A stretch of 45,526 bases of DNA from Alphaproteobacteria bacterium (lineage in GTDB: Bacteria > Pseudomonadota > Alphaproteobacteria > Paracaedibacterales > CAIOTO01), in contig CANKZX010000007.1 of NCBI GenBank assembly GCA_947488275.1, positions 1-45,526 on the forward strand. The letters are read 5' to 3'. Position 1 is the stretch's first letter, and every line of letters begins with the position of its first letter. Below the pieces are notes generated by a model. It had not been told where the DNA came from and made no database searches. It worked only from the letters and a program-made list of their open reading frames with translations. Positions 37,807 to 45,526 of the stretch are shown one piece after another. The position numbers and the translations under genes were made by a program.

Positions 37807-38408
37807 TGCAGCATTTAAAAAAGACAGATTTGACATCTTATGTAAAACCGTCTCGAGCCGAGGCTGAAGAAGCTATTCGCACGTTGCTTGCTTATGCTGG
37901 TGAAGATTTAACGCGAGAGGGTGTGTGTGATACACCTAGGCGCGTTATAAAAGCTTACGAAGAATATTACAGTGGTTACAAGGACGACCCACGTGATTTC
38001 CTTCAAAAGACTTTTTCAGAAGTGTCGGGGTATTCAGATGTTGTTTTACTGCGTGACATTCCATTTTATTCCCATTGCGAGCATCACATGGCACCTATTG
38101 AAGGGGTTGCACACATAGCCTATTGGCCAAATAAAAAAATTGTTGGTATTAGTAAATTAGCTCGCGTCGTGGATGCTTTTGCAAGGCGTTTGCAGATTCA
38201 GGAAAACATGACGGCTGAAATTGCGACGGTTATTCAAGATGTGCTGCAGCCTCACGGTGTTGCTGTTTCTATTTCTGCGGCTCACCATTGTATGATTGGG
38301 CGCGGTGTTAATAAAACGGGCACGATACTTGTGACGTCTCACTTTACAGGTATTTATGAAACTGATCACGTGGCACGGGCTGATGTGAAATCACTGATGC
38401 GCGCATAA
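37806..38408 (+). CDS. folE: GTP cyclohydrolase I (type IA)
   Basis: A 200-residue enzyme making dihydroneopterin triphosphate from GTP, the first step of folate synthesis. Typical blocks are DTPRRVIKAYEEYYSGY, FYSHCEHHMAPIEGVAHIAYWP, KIVGISKLARVVDAFARRLQIQE, VAVSISAAHHCMIGRGV. The zinc ligands are in CEHH and HHC. ATG 37806 overlaps the apaG stop. It ends ten bases before ccmC, which begins with AAGGAAAAGGAA. Confidence 0.96.
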   Translation: MQHLKKTDLTSYVKPSRAEAEEAIRTLLAYAGEDLTREGVCDTPRRVIKAYEEYYSGYKDDPRDFLQKTFSEVSGYSDVVLLRDIPFYSHCEHHMAPIEGVAHIAYWPNKKIVGISKLARVVDAFARRLQIQENMTAEIATVIQDVLQPHGVAVSISAAHHCMIGRGVNKTGTILVTSHFTGIYETDHVARADVKSLMRA

Positions 38409-38418
38409 GGAAAAGGAA

Positions 38419-39120
38419 ATGGGCACGTATTTCTATAACTTATTAAAGCCTAAGCGCTTGCTTGATCTTGCCCTTTTTCTTCGTCGTTATACAAAAATAC
38501 CTTTGTTTATTCTGTTTTTTTTGGGATGTTTTGGTGGTCTTTATGTTGTGCCTTCTGACTATCAACAAGGGGATCTTGCACGTATTTTGTATGTTCATGT
38601 GCCAGCATCCTGGGGGGCTCTTTCACTTTATTCGTGTATTGCGTTGTTTTCAGCCGTTGGTTTAATTACACGGATGCCGCAATGTTTTTTAATAGCAAAA
38701 TCTATTGCGCCAATAGGATTGGTTTATTGCCTCATTAGCCTTATAACAGGAAGTATTTGGGGTAAACCCACATGGGGAACGTTTTGGGTATGGGATGCAC
38801 GCCTTACATCGATGTTTATTTTGCTTCTTTTGTACCTTGGTTATCTTCATCTAAGCCAAACACATGTGTTGAAGCGATTGGTGCCTGCATCATTTCTAGC
38901 CGTGATTGGTTTTGTCAATATCCCAATTATAAAAGGATCTGTTGAGTGGTGGTATACGTTGCACCAACCCGCAACCATTCGTGTTTTTTCACAAACATCA
39001 GCGATTCATTCGTCAATGGCGTGGCCGTTATGGGTTATGACTCTAGCCTTTGCTCTGTATGCTATTTATTTAGGAACGTATCGCTTTGAACAGCTGATGA
39101 AGGAAAGTGCCTCGTTATGA
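38419..39120 (+). CDS. ccmC: Cytochrome c maturation haem export protein CcmC
   Basis: A 233-residue membrane protein with six predicted helices and the tryptophan-rich haem-handling motif WGKPTWGTFWVWDARLTS. Conserved histidines are in YVHVPASWGAL and SVEWWYTLHQPA. CcmC attaches haem to CcmE on the periplasmic side. An AAGGA site is upstream of its ATG. Its stop overlaps the ccmD start (ATGA). Confidence 0.95.
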   Translation: MGTYFYNLLKPKRLLDLALFLRRYTKIPLFILFFLGCFGGLYVVPSDYQQGDLARILYVHVPASWGALSLYSCIALFSAVGLITRMPQCFLIAKSIAPIGLVYCLISLITGSIWGKPTWGTFWVWDARLTSMFILLLLYLGYLHLSQTHVLKRLVPASFLAVIGFVNIPIIKGSVEWWYTLHQPATIRVFSQTSAIHSSMAWPLWVMTLAFALYAIYLGTYRFEQLMKESASL

Positions 39121-39206
39121 GCTATGTTTGGAGTGCGTATGGTATTGCTGCTATTTTGCTTATTATTCTTTATATTATGATCTGTCGATATGACAAAACG
39201 GTCTGA
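39117..39206 (+). CDS. ccmD: CcmD, small membrane subunit of the haem exporter
   Basis: A 29-residue frame, ATG at 39117 to TGA at 39204-39206. It begins MSYVWSAYGIAAILLIILYI and ends CRYDKTV. Its position between ccmC and ccmE, the W-x-A-Y-G opening, a single membrane helix and a basic C-terminal end fit CcmD, which stabilises CcmE with CcmC. It starts in an ATGA overlap with ccmC and overlaps ccmE by 17 bases. It is shorter than most annotated CcmD proteins. Confidence 0.85.
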   Translation: MSYVWSAYGIAAILLIILYIMICRYDKTV

Positions 39207-39633
39207 ACGGTTTATTTATGTGATCGCCGTATTGTTGATGGTAGGTGGTATAGCCTTGTGGTTAACAACAGCTTTTCGCGAAAATATGGTGTATTTCGTG
39301 ACACCTTCTGAATTTATGACCTATTCCGAAAATCATCCGACACGTATGGGAAAGCGTTTTCGTTTGGGGGGGCGTGTGAAAGAAGGTAGCCTTCAACGTG
39401 ATGGATTAATGGTACGTTTTGTTGTAACGGATGAAGTGCATCATATTTCCGTTCATTATGAAGGAATTACACCTGAACTTTTTCGGGAAAAACAAGGAGT
39501 GATTGCCGAAGGGGTAATACATCAACCTTCTTCAACGGCATTGCTATTTAAGGCAGATCGATTGCTTGCGAAGCACGATGAACGTTACAAACCACCTTAT
39601 GTGAGAACGAATGATAATATTATGAATAATTGA
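39190..39633 (+). CDS. ccmE: Haem chaperone CcmE
   Basis: A 147-residue protein with a membrane anchor (FIYVIAVLLMVGGIALWLTTAF) and the OB-fold domain. Family blocks are FRLGGRVKEGSL, VRFVVTDEVHHISVHYEG and TPELFREKQGVIAEG. The haem-binding HxxxY is in AKHDERYKPP. It carries haem from CcmC to CcmF. It overlaps ccmD, so ccmCDE form one unit. ccmA, ccmB, ccmF and ccmH are not nearby. It ends 20 bases before the convergent GGDEF gene. Confidence 0.95.
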   Translation: MTKRSERFIYVIAVLLMVGGIALWLTTAFRENMVYFVTPSEFMTYSENHPTRMGKRFRLGGRVKEGSLQRDGLMVRFVVTDEVHHISVHYEGITPELFREKQGVIAEGVIHQPSSTALLFKADRLLAKHDERYKPPYVRTNDNIMNN

Positions 39634-39653
39634 TCAAAGTTTTTGCTTCACTT

Positions 39654-40616
39654 TCAACGACACAGCAATGCATTTTCAATTGTGTGACTGATATCTGAAT
39701 AAAAACGGTAATTGCCTCTGCCCATTTGTTTAACGGCGTACATTGTTTGATCGGCACGTTCTAGTAATTCATGACTGCTACTTGCATTGTGGGGATAAAG
39801 GGCAATGCCAATACTCGAATGAATTCTAAGCTGTTTGCCATTATAAATAAATGGCGCTGATAAATTATAGAGAATTCGTTGTGCAATGCTTGAAACAGTA
39901 CCTGTTTCGCTTATATTATTAATAAATATACTAAATTCATCCCCGCCCATACGGGCAACAGCATCACTTCGCTTAACACAATTTCTAAGACGCAAGGCGA
40001 CTTGCTGGAGGAGCCAGTCACCTGCTTTGTGTGTATACGTATCGTTTATTGACTTAAACCCATCAAGATCGATATAAAGCAAAGCAATAAAATCTGTATC
40101 AAGTGCTTGTGATTTAATGCATTCTTCCAAACGGTTGAAGAAATGTTTTCGATTAGAAAGACCTGTTAGTTCATCATAAAAAGCCATAAAGGCGAGTTCA
40201 ACAGAGGGGCTTTTGTCTTTTATGTGCGTCGAATCATGTATTTTATTGTGTTGAAGGAGAGTGTTAATGCGTTTTCGCAGTAAATTGCTGTTGAGAGGAC
40301 CTAAATAAAAATCATCGGCGCCTTTTTCAATAGCTTCCTCGGCAAGCGTTGAATATGTGTTGTTTTCAGCAATTGCGATAATAGGAATATGCGGCAGAAG
40401 TGTTGAAATTTCATGAATTTTTTGAATAAAATTTTCTTTAAAGCCAGCGAGGTCAAAAAGGACAATCGGTTTTGTATTCAATGTATTATGGTTTGCATGA
40501 AGGCTTTCGGTTGTTGTTGTCCACGCATAGGAAGTAAAGATCGATTGAATGTGCGTTAACCCTGCAGAATGTGGTGAAAACCATACGACGGTAAATGGAT
40601 CTTCCTTAATTGTCAT
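39654..40616 (-). CDS. Diguanylate cyclase with a degenerate receiver-like N-terminus
   Basis: A 320-residue protein. The C-terminal GGDEF domain is complete: LTGLSNRKHFFNRL, YIDLDGFKSINDTYTHKAGDWLL and RMGGDEFSIFI, so c-di-GMP synthesis is likely. The usual inhibitory RxxD reads KRSD, so feedback inhibition may be lost. The first ~120 residues look like a receiver fold (IVLFDLAGF; KGADDFYLGPL), but the conserved switch residues are changed (the normal KP is GP), so phosphorylation may not control it. ATG 40616 has AAGGA eight bases upstream. Confidence 0.85.
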   Translation of the reverse strand: MTIKEDPFTVVWFSPHSAGLTHIQSIFTSYAWTTTTESLHANHNTLNTKPIVLFDLAGFKENFIQKIHEISTLLPHIPIIAIAENNTYSTLAEEAIEKGADDFYLGPLNSNLLRKRINTLLQHNKIHDSTHIKDKSPSVELAFMAFYDELTGLSNRKHFFNRLEECIKSQALDTDFIALLYIDLDGFKSINDTYTHKAGDWLLQQVALRLRNCVKRSDAVARMGGDEFSIFINNISETGTVSSIAQRILYNLSAPFIYNGKQLRIHSSIGIALYPHNASSSHELLERADQTMYAVKQMGRGNYRFYSDISHTIENALLCR

Positions 40617-40871
40617 ATGTTATCCTTAGAGGGGTTAAAAAAGGCTACTTAGAAACCATTTGTATGGTTTTTAAATAAAAAAGAACGATTGGCGAGGATT
40701 TTATTTCAGAAAGTAATATTCTTTATGACGCTACTTTACCCAAAATTTTTTGATATCGCAAGTCTTGGCTACCGTTAAAAATATAATTTTTAGAGCATTT
40801 TTTTGTGGATCATTCTCATTAATCATAGTTAACGATTTGTTTATTTTTGTTTGATACTAATAAAGTATATC
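40617..40871. other. AT-rich intergenic stretch without a gene
   Basis: Leftward start region of the GGDEF gene. A small hairpin pairs AAACCAT (40653-40659) with ATGGTTT (40664-40670). I see no ORF, RNA gene or convincing promoter; repeat copy F begins at 40872. Confidence 0.5.
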
Positions 40872-41049
40872 TATACTCAAACCGATGATTTTTAGCAGCA
40901 AGCAGTCATCCACCGTCATCACGAGTTTTATTAAGTAAACGTGGTGATCCAGTGGCTGTTATTATGGAAATGCCTGTTTTACTGGATGACCAGCTTACGT
41001 TGGTTCGCCATGACGAAAGAAATGCCTAAAATTATCGGTGGCGTGTATA
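40872..41049 (+). repeat. Palindromic MITE-like element, copy F
   Basis: Family-1 ends: TATACTCAAACCGATGATTT (40872) and CTAAAATTATCGGTGGCGTG, finishing TATA at 41049. The hairpin tip is a decayed version of copy A (GTTTTATTAAGTAAAC in the same frame). A single 18-base unit (GAAATGCCTGTTTTAC) is present. It ends 40 bases before the MscS start. Confidence 0.8.
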
Positions 41050-41088
41050 TAACAAATTAAATTAAAATTGTGTGTGAGATTGTTTGCT

Positions 41089-42564
41089 ATGACAAATAAA
41101 AAGTACCAACTTAATTCTCGAAATATATTGATATCACTTGTTAAGATCGTGTTGATTATTCTTGGTGCTTATATTCTTACAAAATATACAAAAGATTCAC
41201 TTGAAAAACCAATTATGTATGGGGCAATGACGATTACTCCACACGAAATTCTTGTTATTTATGTATGTTTATTTATAACAATTCAAGTGACACGTATTTT
41301 AAGAAATTGTATTTGGGAATACTATCTTCCTTTAAAGCGCAATGTTCAGATGTCGACACTGCTGATTAGTCTAATTAACTTTAGCATCTACGTGTCGTGT
41401 GTTTTTGTTTTATGTAAGTACGTCTTAGGTTTCAATCTTGAAAGTGCCTTGGCGGCTACAGGTGCTGTTGGTGTGGTGCTTGGTTTTGGTTTGCAAAAAA
41501 TGTTTTTGGACTTATTTGTTGGTATTTCAATTGATATGGATAAATCATTTCAGATGGGTGATTGGGTGCATTTACGCAGTGGAAGTATTGATATTGTTGG
41601 TTGTATTATTCAAATGAATTGGCGTATTATTAGTGTGCAAACAGTAGAGAATTCAGTTCATCAAATTCCTAATAACGTTTTTGGTCAACAGATTGTAACG
41701 AACCTTAGTAAGCCTGTTGTTATGTCCGAATTTGAATTGTTGTACTGTATACCTTTTCAATATAATGAGAAGACGGTTATAGCAACAATTATGCACGCAC
41801 TTGATGCTGTTGCGGGGACAGGCGTTATATCAGACTATAAATGTGTTATTAACAAAACGGATGTAAATGGGGTAACCTATAAAATTAAATATATGCTTGA
41901 TCCGTCAAAGTGTGCCCCTGGAAAATCAAGACATTTAATTCACTCACGCGTGTTTCGATTTTTGCGTGCCGCCAAGATAGAGCTTGCGAATACGAATCAA
42001 CGAATGTTTATTACACGTCTTGATGTACCTGATGTTCAAGAGGAAGAAACAATAGCAGATCTTATTTCAAAAGTTGATTTGTTCCAAACCTTAAAAAAGC
42101 CACAAATTGCATCCATCGCACAATCAACTTTTCAGCGCACGTATAATAAAGGCGATGTTGTTTGTCATCAGGGAGACGAAGGACGTTCGCTCTTTATTGT
42201 ACGTGAAGGCTTTTTAAAGGTGTACATTCATACCGAACAAGAAGAACACAAACAAGTGGGTGTCCTTATACCCGAAGATTTCTTTGGTGAAATGTCCTTA
42301 TTAACGGGTGATGTTCGATCGGCGACAGTCGTTGCGGAATCTAATGTAACCTTATATGAAATAAGGGCGGATGCGCTTATTCCTATTTTCTCTGAAAATG
42401 ATAAGTTCTACAAAATTGTATCAAAAATTATTGCAGAACGTCATAAAATTAATGCAGATGCATCTCAGAACAAAGAGGCTGAAGTTCATCATAAAAGTAT
42501 GCTCCGCGAACTTGAGGAAAAGATTTTGAATTTCTCAAAAAAATTGTTGGGGATCAGATCTTAG
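41089..42564 (+). CDS. MscS-family channel with C-terminal cyclic-nucleotide-binding domain
   Basis: A 491-residue membrane protein. Three N-terminal hydrophobic segments precede the MscS pore helix region AATGAVGVVLGFGLQKMFLDLFVGISI, followed by the beta domain (FQMGDWVHLRSGSIDIVGCIIQMNWRII and IPNNVFGQQIVTNLS). The C-terminal ~140 residues form a cNMP-binding/CRP-like domain: KGDVVCHQGDEGRSLFIVREG, LIPEDFFGEMSLLTGDVRSATVVAES. Together these indicate a small-conductance channel gated by or modulated by a nucleotide. ATG 41089 is preferred over the frame's first start at 41068. Confidence 0.9.
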   Translation: MTNKKYQLNSRNILISLVKIVLIILGAYILTKYTKDSLEKPIMYGAMTITPHEILVIYVCLFITIQVTRILRNCIWEYYLPLKRNVQMSTLLISLINFSIYVSCVFVLCKYVLGFNLESALAATGAVGVVLGFGLQKMFLDLFVGISIDMDKSFQMGDWVHLRSGSIDIVGCIIQMNWRIISVQTVENSVHQIPNNVFGQQIVTNLSKPVVMSEFELLYCIPFQYNEKTVIATIMHALDAVAGTGVISDYKCVINKTDVNGVTYKIKYMLDPSKCAPGKSRHLIHSRVFRFLRAAKIELANTNQRMFITRLDVPDVQEEETIADLISKVDLFQTLKKPQIASIAQSTFQRTYNKGDVVCHQGDEGRSLFIVREGFLKVYIHTEQEEHKQVGVLIPEDFFGEMSLLTGDVRSATVVAESNVTLYEIRADALIPIFSENDKFYKIVSKIIAERHKINADASQNKEAEVHHKSMLRELEEKILNFSKKLLGIRS

Positions 42565-42568
42565 AGGC

Positions 42569-42753
42569 TATACCCAACACCGATGATTTTTAGCAATTCT
42601 GCCGTCATAGCGAACCTGCAAAGCAGGTGTGACTAGAAAAACAGGCATTCCCACAATAACAGCTGCTGGATCACCACAAAAGCCTTCGGCTTTTTCGTGA
42701 TGACGAGGGATGATAAAATTATTTTCTGCTGAAAATCATCGGTGGTGGGTATA
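42569..42753 (-). repeat. Palindromic MITE-like element, copy G
   Basis: Begins five bases after the mscS stop. The left 27 bases are identical to the left terminus of copy D; the right end is TGAAAATCATCGGTGGTGGG followed by TATA. The core is reversed relative to A, D, E and F. The hairpin tip AAAAGCC-TTC-GGCTTTT (42678-42694) and CCTGC-AAA-GCAGG are intact. It may serve as a transcription end for mscS. Confidence 0.85.
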
Positions 42754-42798
42754 TTCTTTAAATCGTTGGTATGATGCGTGAAAACCATCGTATTTTAT

Positions 42799-42827
42799 TT
42801 GCATTTGACTGACTGATTAGTTATACT
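42799..42827 (+). promoter_or_regulatory. Sigma-70-type promoter for rpsF-rpsR-rplI
   Basis: TTGCAT (42799-42804) and TATACT (42822-42827) with a 17-base spacer, 86 bases before the rpsF start. Confidence 0.55.
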
Positions 42828-42876
42828 TCATAAGTTCGATGAACTCCTTGCGCATGAATAAATTTATGTGCTGTGG

Positions 42877-42904
42877 CTTGTCGTTATCAAGTTAACAACC
42901 GAAG
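42877..42904 (+). promoter_or_regulatory. Possible S6:S18-binding leader of rpsF
   Basis: GTTA (42883-42886) pairs with TAAC (42893-42896); outside it, CTT and AAG can pair across an asymmetric loop that contains CCG (42899-42901). Known rpsF leaders have a hairpin with an exposed CCG that binds S6:S18 for feedback control. The match is loose, so this is a suggestion only. A strong AGGGAG ribosome site overlaps its 3' side. Confidence 0.3.
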
Positions 42905-42913
42905 GGAGCAATT

Positions 42914-43297
42914 ATGCGTTTTTATGAAACGGTATTTATAGCACGCCAGGACGTCACTTCCAATCAAGTGGAAGCCCTAGCCCAACACTACACAAGTATC
43001 ATTAAAGATCATGGTGGAGAAGTCAGCAAAACAGAATTTTGTGGTTTGCGCACACTTGCCTATCCAATTAAAAAGAATAAAAAAGGACATTACATTCTTT
43101 TGAATATCGCTGTTGAGCCAGCAGCTATCAAAGAAATGGAACGCCAAATGAATTTAAATGAAGATGTTCTTCGCTATTTAACAATAAGCGTTGAGCAATT
43201 GGATAATGCCCCATCAGCATTGATGCAAAATCGTCACTATCGTGATGATCAACGTGGTGGTTCAGATGATGTTGAAATCGAAATGGAAGAAGTGTAG
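42914..43297 (+). CDS. rpsF: Ribosomal protein bS6
   Basis: A 127-residue S6 with the family opening [26 protein letters not shown], then [19 protein letters not shown] and an acidic C-terminal tail ([10 protein letters not shown]). It binds the central domain of 16S rRNA together with S18. The ATG follows AGGGAG by five bases. rpsR starts eight bases after its stop. Confidence 0.97.
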   Translation: MRFYETVFIARQDVTSNQVEALAQHYTSIIKDHGGEVSKTEFCGLRTLAYPIKKNKKGHYILLNIAVEPAAIKEMERQMNLNEDVLRYLTISVEQLDNAPSALMQNRHYRDDQRGGSDDVEIEMEEV

Positions 43298-43305
43298 AGG
43301 TTCAT

Positions 43306-43578
43306 ATGAGTGATTTAATTCCAGAAGGCACAGAAGGTGGTGCTCGCCCATCAATGAGACGTCAGTTTTTCCGTCGTCGTAAAACATGCCCATTTACAGG
43401 CACAAATGCAATGAAGATCGATTATAAAGATGTTCGTGTATTAAATAAATTTGTTTCTGAACGTGGAAAAATGATGCCAAGCCGTATTAGTGCGGTATCC
43501 GCAAAAAACCAACGTGCGTTGTCTATTGCAATTAAACGTGCACGTTTCTTGGCTCTTATGCCATATGTTAATGGCTAA
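43306..43578 (+). CDS. rpsR: Ribosomal protein bS18
   Basis: A 90-residue S18: [64 protein letters not shown]. An extra ~16 acidic/Gly-rich residues precede the usual start; the ATG at 43306 is favoured by AGAGG six bases upstream. It partners S6 in the small subunit. Confidence 0.96.
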   Translation: MSDLIPEGTEGGARPSMRRQFFRRRKTCPFTGTNAMKIDYKDVRVLNKFVSERGKMMPSRISAVSAKNQRALSIAIKRARFLALMPYVNG

Positions 43579-43595
43579 AAGAAAGGACTCGTTAC

Positions 43596-44102
43596 ATGCA
43601 GGTTATTTTATTAGAACGCGTTGAAAAGCTTGGTCAAATGGGTCAAGTGGTAACCGTGAAGCCAGGTTATGCGCGTAACTTTTTGTTACCACGTAAAAAG
43701 GCAATGCGTGCCACACGTGATAATGTTGCTTTTTTTGACAAGCAAAAAGCGCAATTAGAAGCGACAAACCTTAAATTGCGTCAAGAAGCTGAACACGTTG
43801 CAAAAGCAATGGAAGGTGTTCAGATCGTCATGATTCGCCAGGCGAGTGAAGTTGGGCATCTTTATGGTTCCGTTCGCACGCAAGACGTATCTGAAGGATT
43901 GACAAAAGCGGGTTATACGATTAATCGTACGCAAGTTTATATTGCAACACCTGTAAAAACGCTTGGTATTCATGATGTAAAAATTATTTTGCATCCTGAA
44001 GTTTCAGTGACAGTAAGTGTTGTTGTTGCACAATCAGATGAAGAAGCAGGCGTTCGTATTCAGGCTGCCGCTGATGCACGTGCACAAGAAGTAGCTGCGT
44101 AA
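43596..44102 (+). CDS. rplI: Ribosomal protein bL9
   Basis: A 168-residue L9: MQVILLERVEKLGQMGQVVTVKPGYARNFLLPRKKA is split here by its conserved N-domain; the long connecting helix (AQLEATNLKLRQEAEHVAKAM) and C-domain (GHLYGSVRTQDVSEGL, KTLGIHDVKIILHPEV) follow. The C-terminus is extended by an Ala-rich tail. It lies last in the rpsF-rpsR-rplI operon. Confidence 0.97.
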   Translation: MQVILLERVEKLGQMGQVVTVKPGYARNFLLPRKKAMRATRDNVAFFDKQKAQLEATNLKLRQEAEHVAKAMEGVQIVMIRQASEVGHLYGSVRTQDVSEGLTKAGYTINRTQVYIATPVKTLGIHDVKIILHPEVSVTVSVVVAQSDEEAGVRIQAAADARAQEVAA

Positions 44103-44152
44103 GTATTTGCCGTTTTACGGTTGGTAAAATTAAGTTATTTTTTAGAGAAAAA

Positions 44153-44183
44153 GGTGCCTTGCCTATGTAAGGTGCCTTTTTTT
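44153..44183 (+). terminator. Rho-independent terminator of the rpsF-rpsR-rplI operon
   Basis: GGTGCCTT (44153-44160) pairs with AAGGTGCC (44169-44176) around an eight-base loop, with two G-U wobbles in the RNA, followed by seven T residues (44177-44183). The wobble pairs make it effective only on the plus strand. Confidence 0.75.
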
Positions 44184-44218
44184 ATGGTTCAGTTTTTTCA
44201 AGAAAGTTCATAAACATT

Positions 44219-44698
44219 ATGCGTTTAGTTGCTTTTTTTGGCGTTGTTTTTTGTGTTTTTATGGTAATCTTTTTCCGTAAGACTTTTGTTGATGAAGCCA
44301 CATTTCCTGAATATGTTTTGCCTGTTCAAGAAATTAAACCCAGCATAAAGGTGGTGCAATCAGAACATGTAGAAAAATCAGAGGCAAAAGAACAGCCAAA
44401 GATAGTAACAAAAAATAAGATGAAAGAAGGCATTATGAATCGTGTTGAAATTTATACAACCAAGACATGCCCTTATTGTGATAGGGCAAAAAAGTTGTTG
44501 ACGAAAAAAGGTGTTCCTTATCATGAAATTGATGTCAGTTCGGATGCGGATCTTCGCCAATCAATGACGGATCGCGCGAATGGTCGTCGGACAGTGCCTC
44601 AAATTTTTATTGCGAATGTTTCAATTGGCGGATGTGATGATTTGCATGCGCTTGAAGCTGCTGGTGAGCTTGATGTGCTTTTAAAGGATGCATCATGA
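44219..44698 (+). CDS. grxC: Glutaredoxin 3 with a possible N-terminal membrane anchor
   Basis: The C-terminal ~85 residues form a complete GrxC: VEIYTTKTCPYCDRAKKLL with active-site CPYC, RTVPQIFIANVSIGGCDDL and AAGELDVLL. The frame also has 72 upstream residues, beginning with a hydrophobic segment (LVAFFGVVFCVFMVIFF) and a lysine/glutamate-rich linker. A second ATG at 44435, with AGAAGG four bases upstream, gives a normal soluble glutaredoxin. Both products may be made; the long form would face either membrane side. The stop overlaps the trxB start (ATGA). Confidence 0.85.
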   Translation: MRLVAFFGVVFCVFMVIFFRKTFVDEATFPEYVLPVQEIKPSIKVVQSEHVEKSEAKEQPKIVTKNKMKEGIMNRVEIYTTKTCPYCDRAKKLLTKKGVPYHEIDVSSDADLRQSMTDRANGRRTVPQIFIANVSIGGCDDLHALEAAGELDVLLKDAS

Positions 44699-45526
44699 TG
44701 CATAATGAACATAAATTATCTGATGTTGATATTTTGCAAACAAAAGTACTTATTATTGGCGGCGGACCTGCGGGGTATACAGCGGCTATTTATGCGGCGC
44801 GTGCGAATTTAAAGCCATTACAAGTGCTTGGTCTTCAACCAGGTGGGCAGTTGATGATCACAACTGATGTTGAAAATTATCCAGGCTATAGTGAGGTTAT
44901 TCAAGGACCCTTTTTAATGGATGAAATGCGTAAGCAGGCCGAAAATGTTGGTACCGAAATGTTGGAAGATACCATTATTGATGTTGATTTCACATCGCGT
45001 CCGTTTAAAGCCAAGACAGAAGATGGTAAGACGATTATAGCGGAAACGGTCATCATTGCAACGGGGGCAAAAGCGCGTTGGCTTGGTCTTGAATCCGAAA
45101 TAAAATTTCGTGGGTTTGGGGTGTCAGCCTGTGCGACGTGCGATGGTTTTTTCTTTCGTGGAAAAAATGTAGCGATTGTTGGTGGTGGTAATTCCGCGGT
45201 TGAAGAAGCACTTTACCTAACCAATCATGCAGAACATGTTACGTTGATTCATCGCCGTGATCATCTTCGTGCCGAAAAAATTGCACAAGATCGATTGTTT
45301 GCGAATAAAAAAATTACCGTACAATGGAATGCCGCTGTAAAAGAAATATGTGGAACTGAAAATCCTTATTCAGTCACACATCTTGTATTGACTGATACGG
45401 AAACAAATGCTGAATCAACACTTGCTGTAGATGGTCTTTTTGTAGCCATTGGACACGACCCTGCTAGTTCTTTGTTTAAGGGTAAACTTGATTTGGATGA
45501 AGAAGGTTATATTATAACGATGCCAA
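44695..45526 (+). CDS. trxB: Thioredoxin reductase (5' part; runs off the window end)
   Basis: 277 codons are visible, without a stop. The FAD-binding motif GGGPAGYTAAIYAARAN and the redox-active CATC in SACATCDGFFF are present, with the second dinucleotide (NADPH) motif GGGNSAVEEA. It reduces thioredoxin (and perhaps the neighbouring glutaredoxin's partners) with NADPH. The start overlaps the grxC stop, indicating a grxC-trxB unit. Another ATG immediately follows (44698). The C-terminal FAD-closing part lies outside the window. Confidence 0.95.
   Translation, partial: MMHNEHKLSDVDILQTKVLIIGGGPAGYTAAIYAARANLKPLQVLGLQPGGQLMITTDVENYPGYSEVIQGPFLMDEMRKQAENVGTEMLEDTIIDVDFTSRPFKAKTEDGKTIIAETVIIATGAKARWLGLESEIKFRGFGVSACATCDGFFFRGKNVAIVGGGNSAVEEALYLTNHAEHVTLIHRRDHLRAEKIAQDRLFANKKITVQWNAAVKEICGTENPYSVTHLVLTDTETNAESTLAVDGLFVAIGHDPASSLFKGKLDLDEEGYIITMP

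Overview
The window is bacterial, AT-rich and densely coded on both strands. Several genes point to an alphaproteobacterium: an FYDLN-acid-type protein, an NfuA/HIRIP-type Nfu scaffold, an alphaproteobacterial-style CcmC-CcmD-CcmE set, nuoG-nuoH-nuoI, a ChpT-like phosphotransferase fragment and a TIGR01459-type HAD protein. Low GC, split operons (nuoGHI alone, metNI without metQ) and many dispersed palindromic repeats resemble host-associated lineages such as Holosporales or Rickettsiales. The placement is inference; no rRNA gene or other decisive marker is present.

Layout. 1-2.5 kb: a leftward ChpT-like fragment, divergent from a GspE/PilB-type ATPase that overlaps an AmpD-type amidase. 2.7-4.85 kb: a HipA-type kinase followed by an unusually long HTH partner. 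4.86-6.8 kb (leftward): azlC, azlD and a HAD phosphatase. 7-11.9 kb: ileS, then an nfu-lytic transglycosylase pair and a RutE/HadB-like nitroreductase. 11.9-15.4 kb: a membrane-anchored glycosyltransferase whose 3' end overlaps a convergent AroB-family sugar-phosphate cyclase, then a chemoreceptor without a periplasmic sensor domain. 15.4-21.9 kb: tsaC/sua5-metN-metI and nuoG-nuoH-nuoI. 22.1-28 kb: priA, an AAA/DUF4143 ATPase, rpmE-uvrD. 28.2-31.3 kb: two consecutive exported proteins of unknown function, the first with sequence hints of a glutamine-synthetase/amidoligase fold. 31.4-36.3 kb: dnaN-recF-gyrB. 36.6-39.6 kb: FYDLN-type protein, apaG-folE-ccmC-ccmD-ccmE. 39.65-42.6 kb: a leftward GGDEF protein and an MscS channel with a cyclic-nucleotide-binding domain. 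42.9-45.5 kb: rpsF-rpsR-rplI, then grxC-trxB (trxB cut by the window end).

The most striking non-coding signal is a family of seven modular, palindromic, MITE-like elements of about 170-240 bp, all between 21.9 and 42.8 kb. The best copy has perfect 27-bp terminal inverted repeats. Copies share a frame, but the tips of one internal hairpin differ in sequence while staying self-complementary, which suggests selection or replacement at the level of structure. One copy combines the ends of two subfamilies. Others lie directly upstream of priA and recF or flank the FYDLN gene as direct repeats. A separate short motif of about 30 bp occurs three times.

The strongest candidates for undescribed biology are this element family, the exported gene pair at 28.3-31.3 kb, and the HipA kinase with its long HTH partner. 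All functional statements come from reading motifs; no database search was run.
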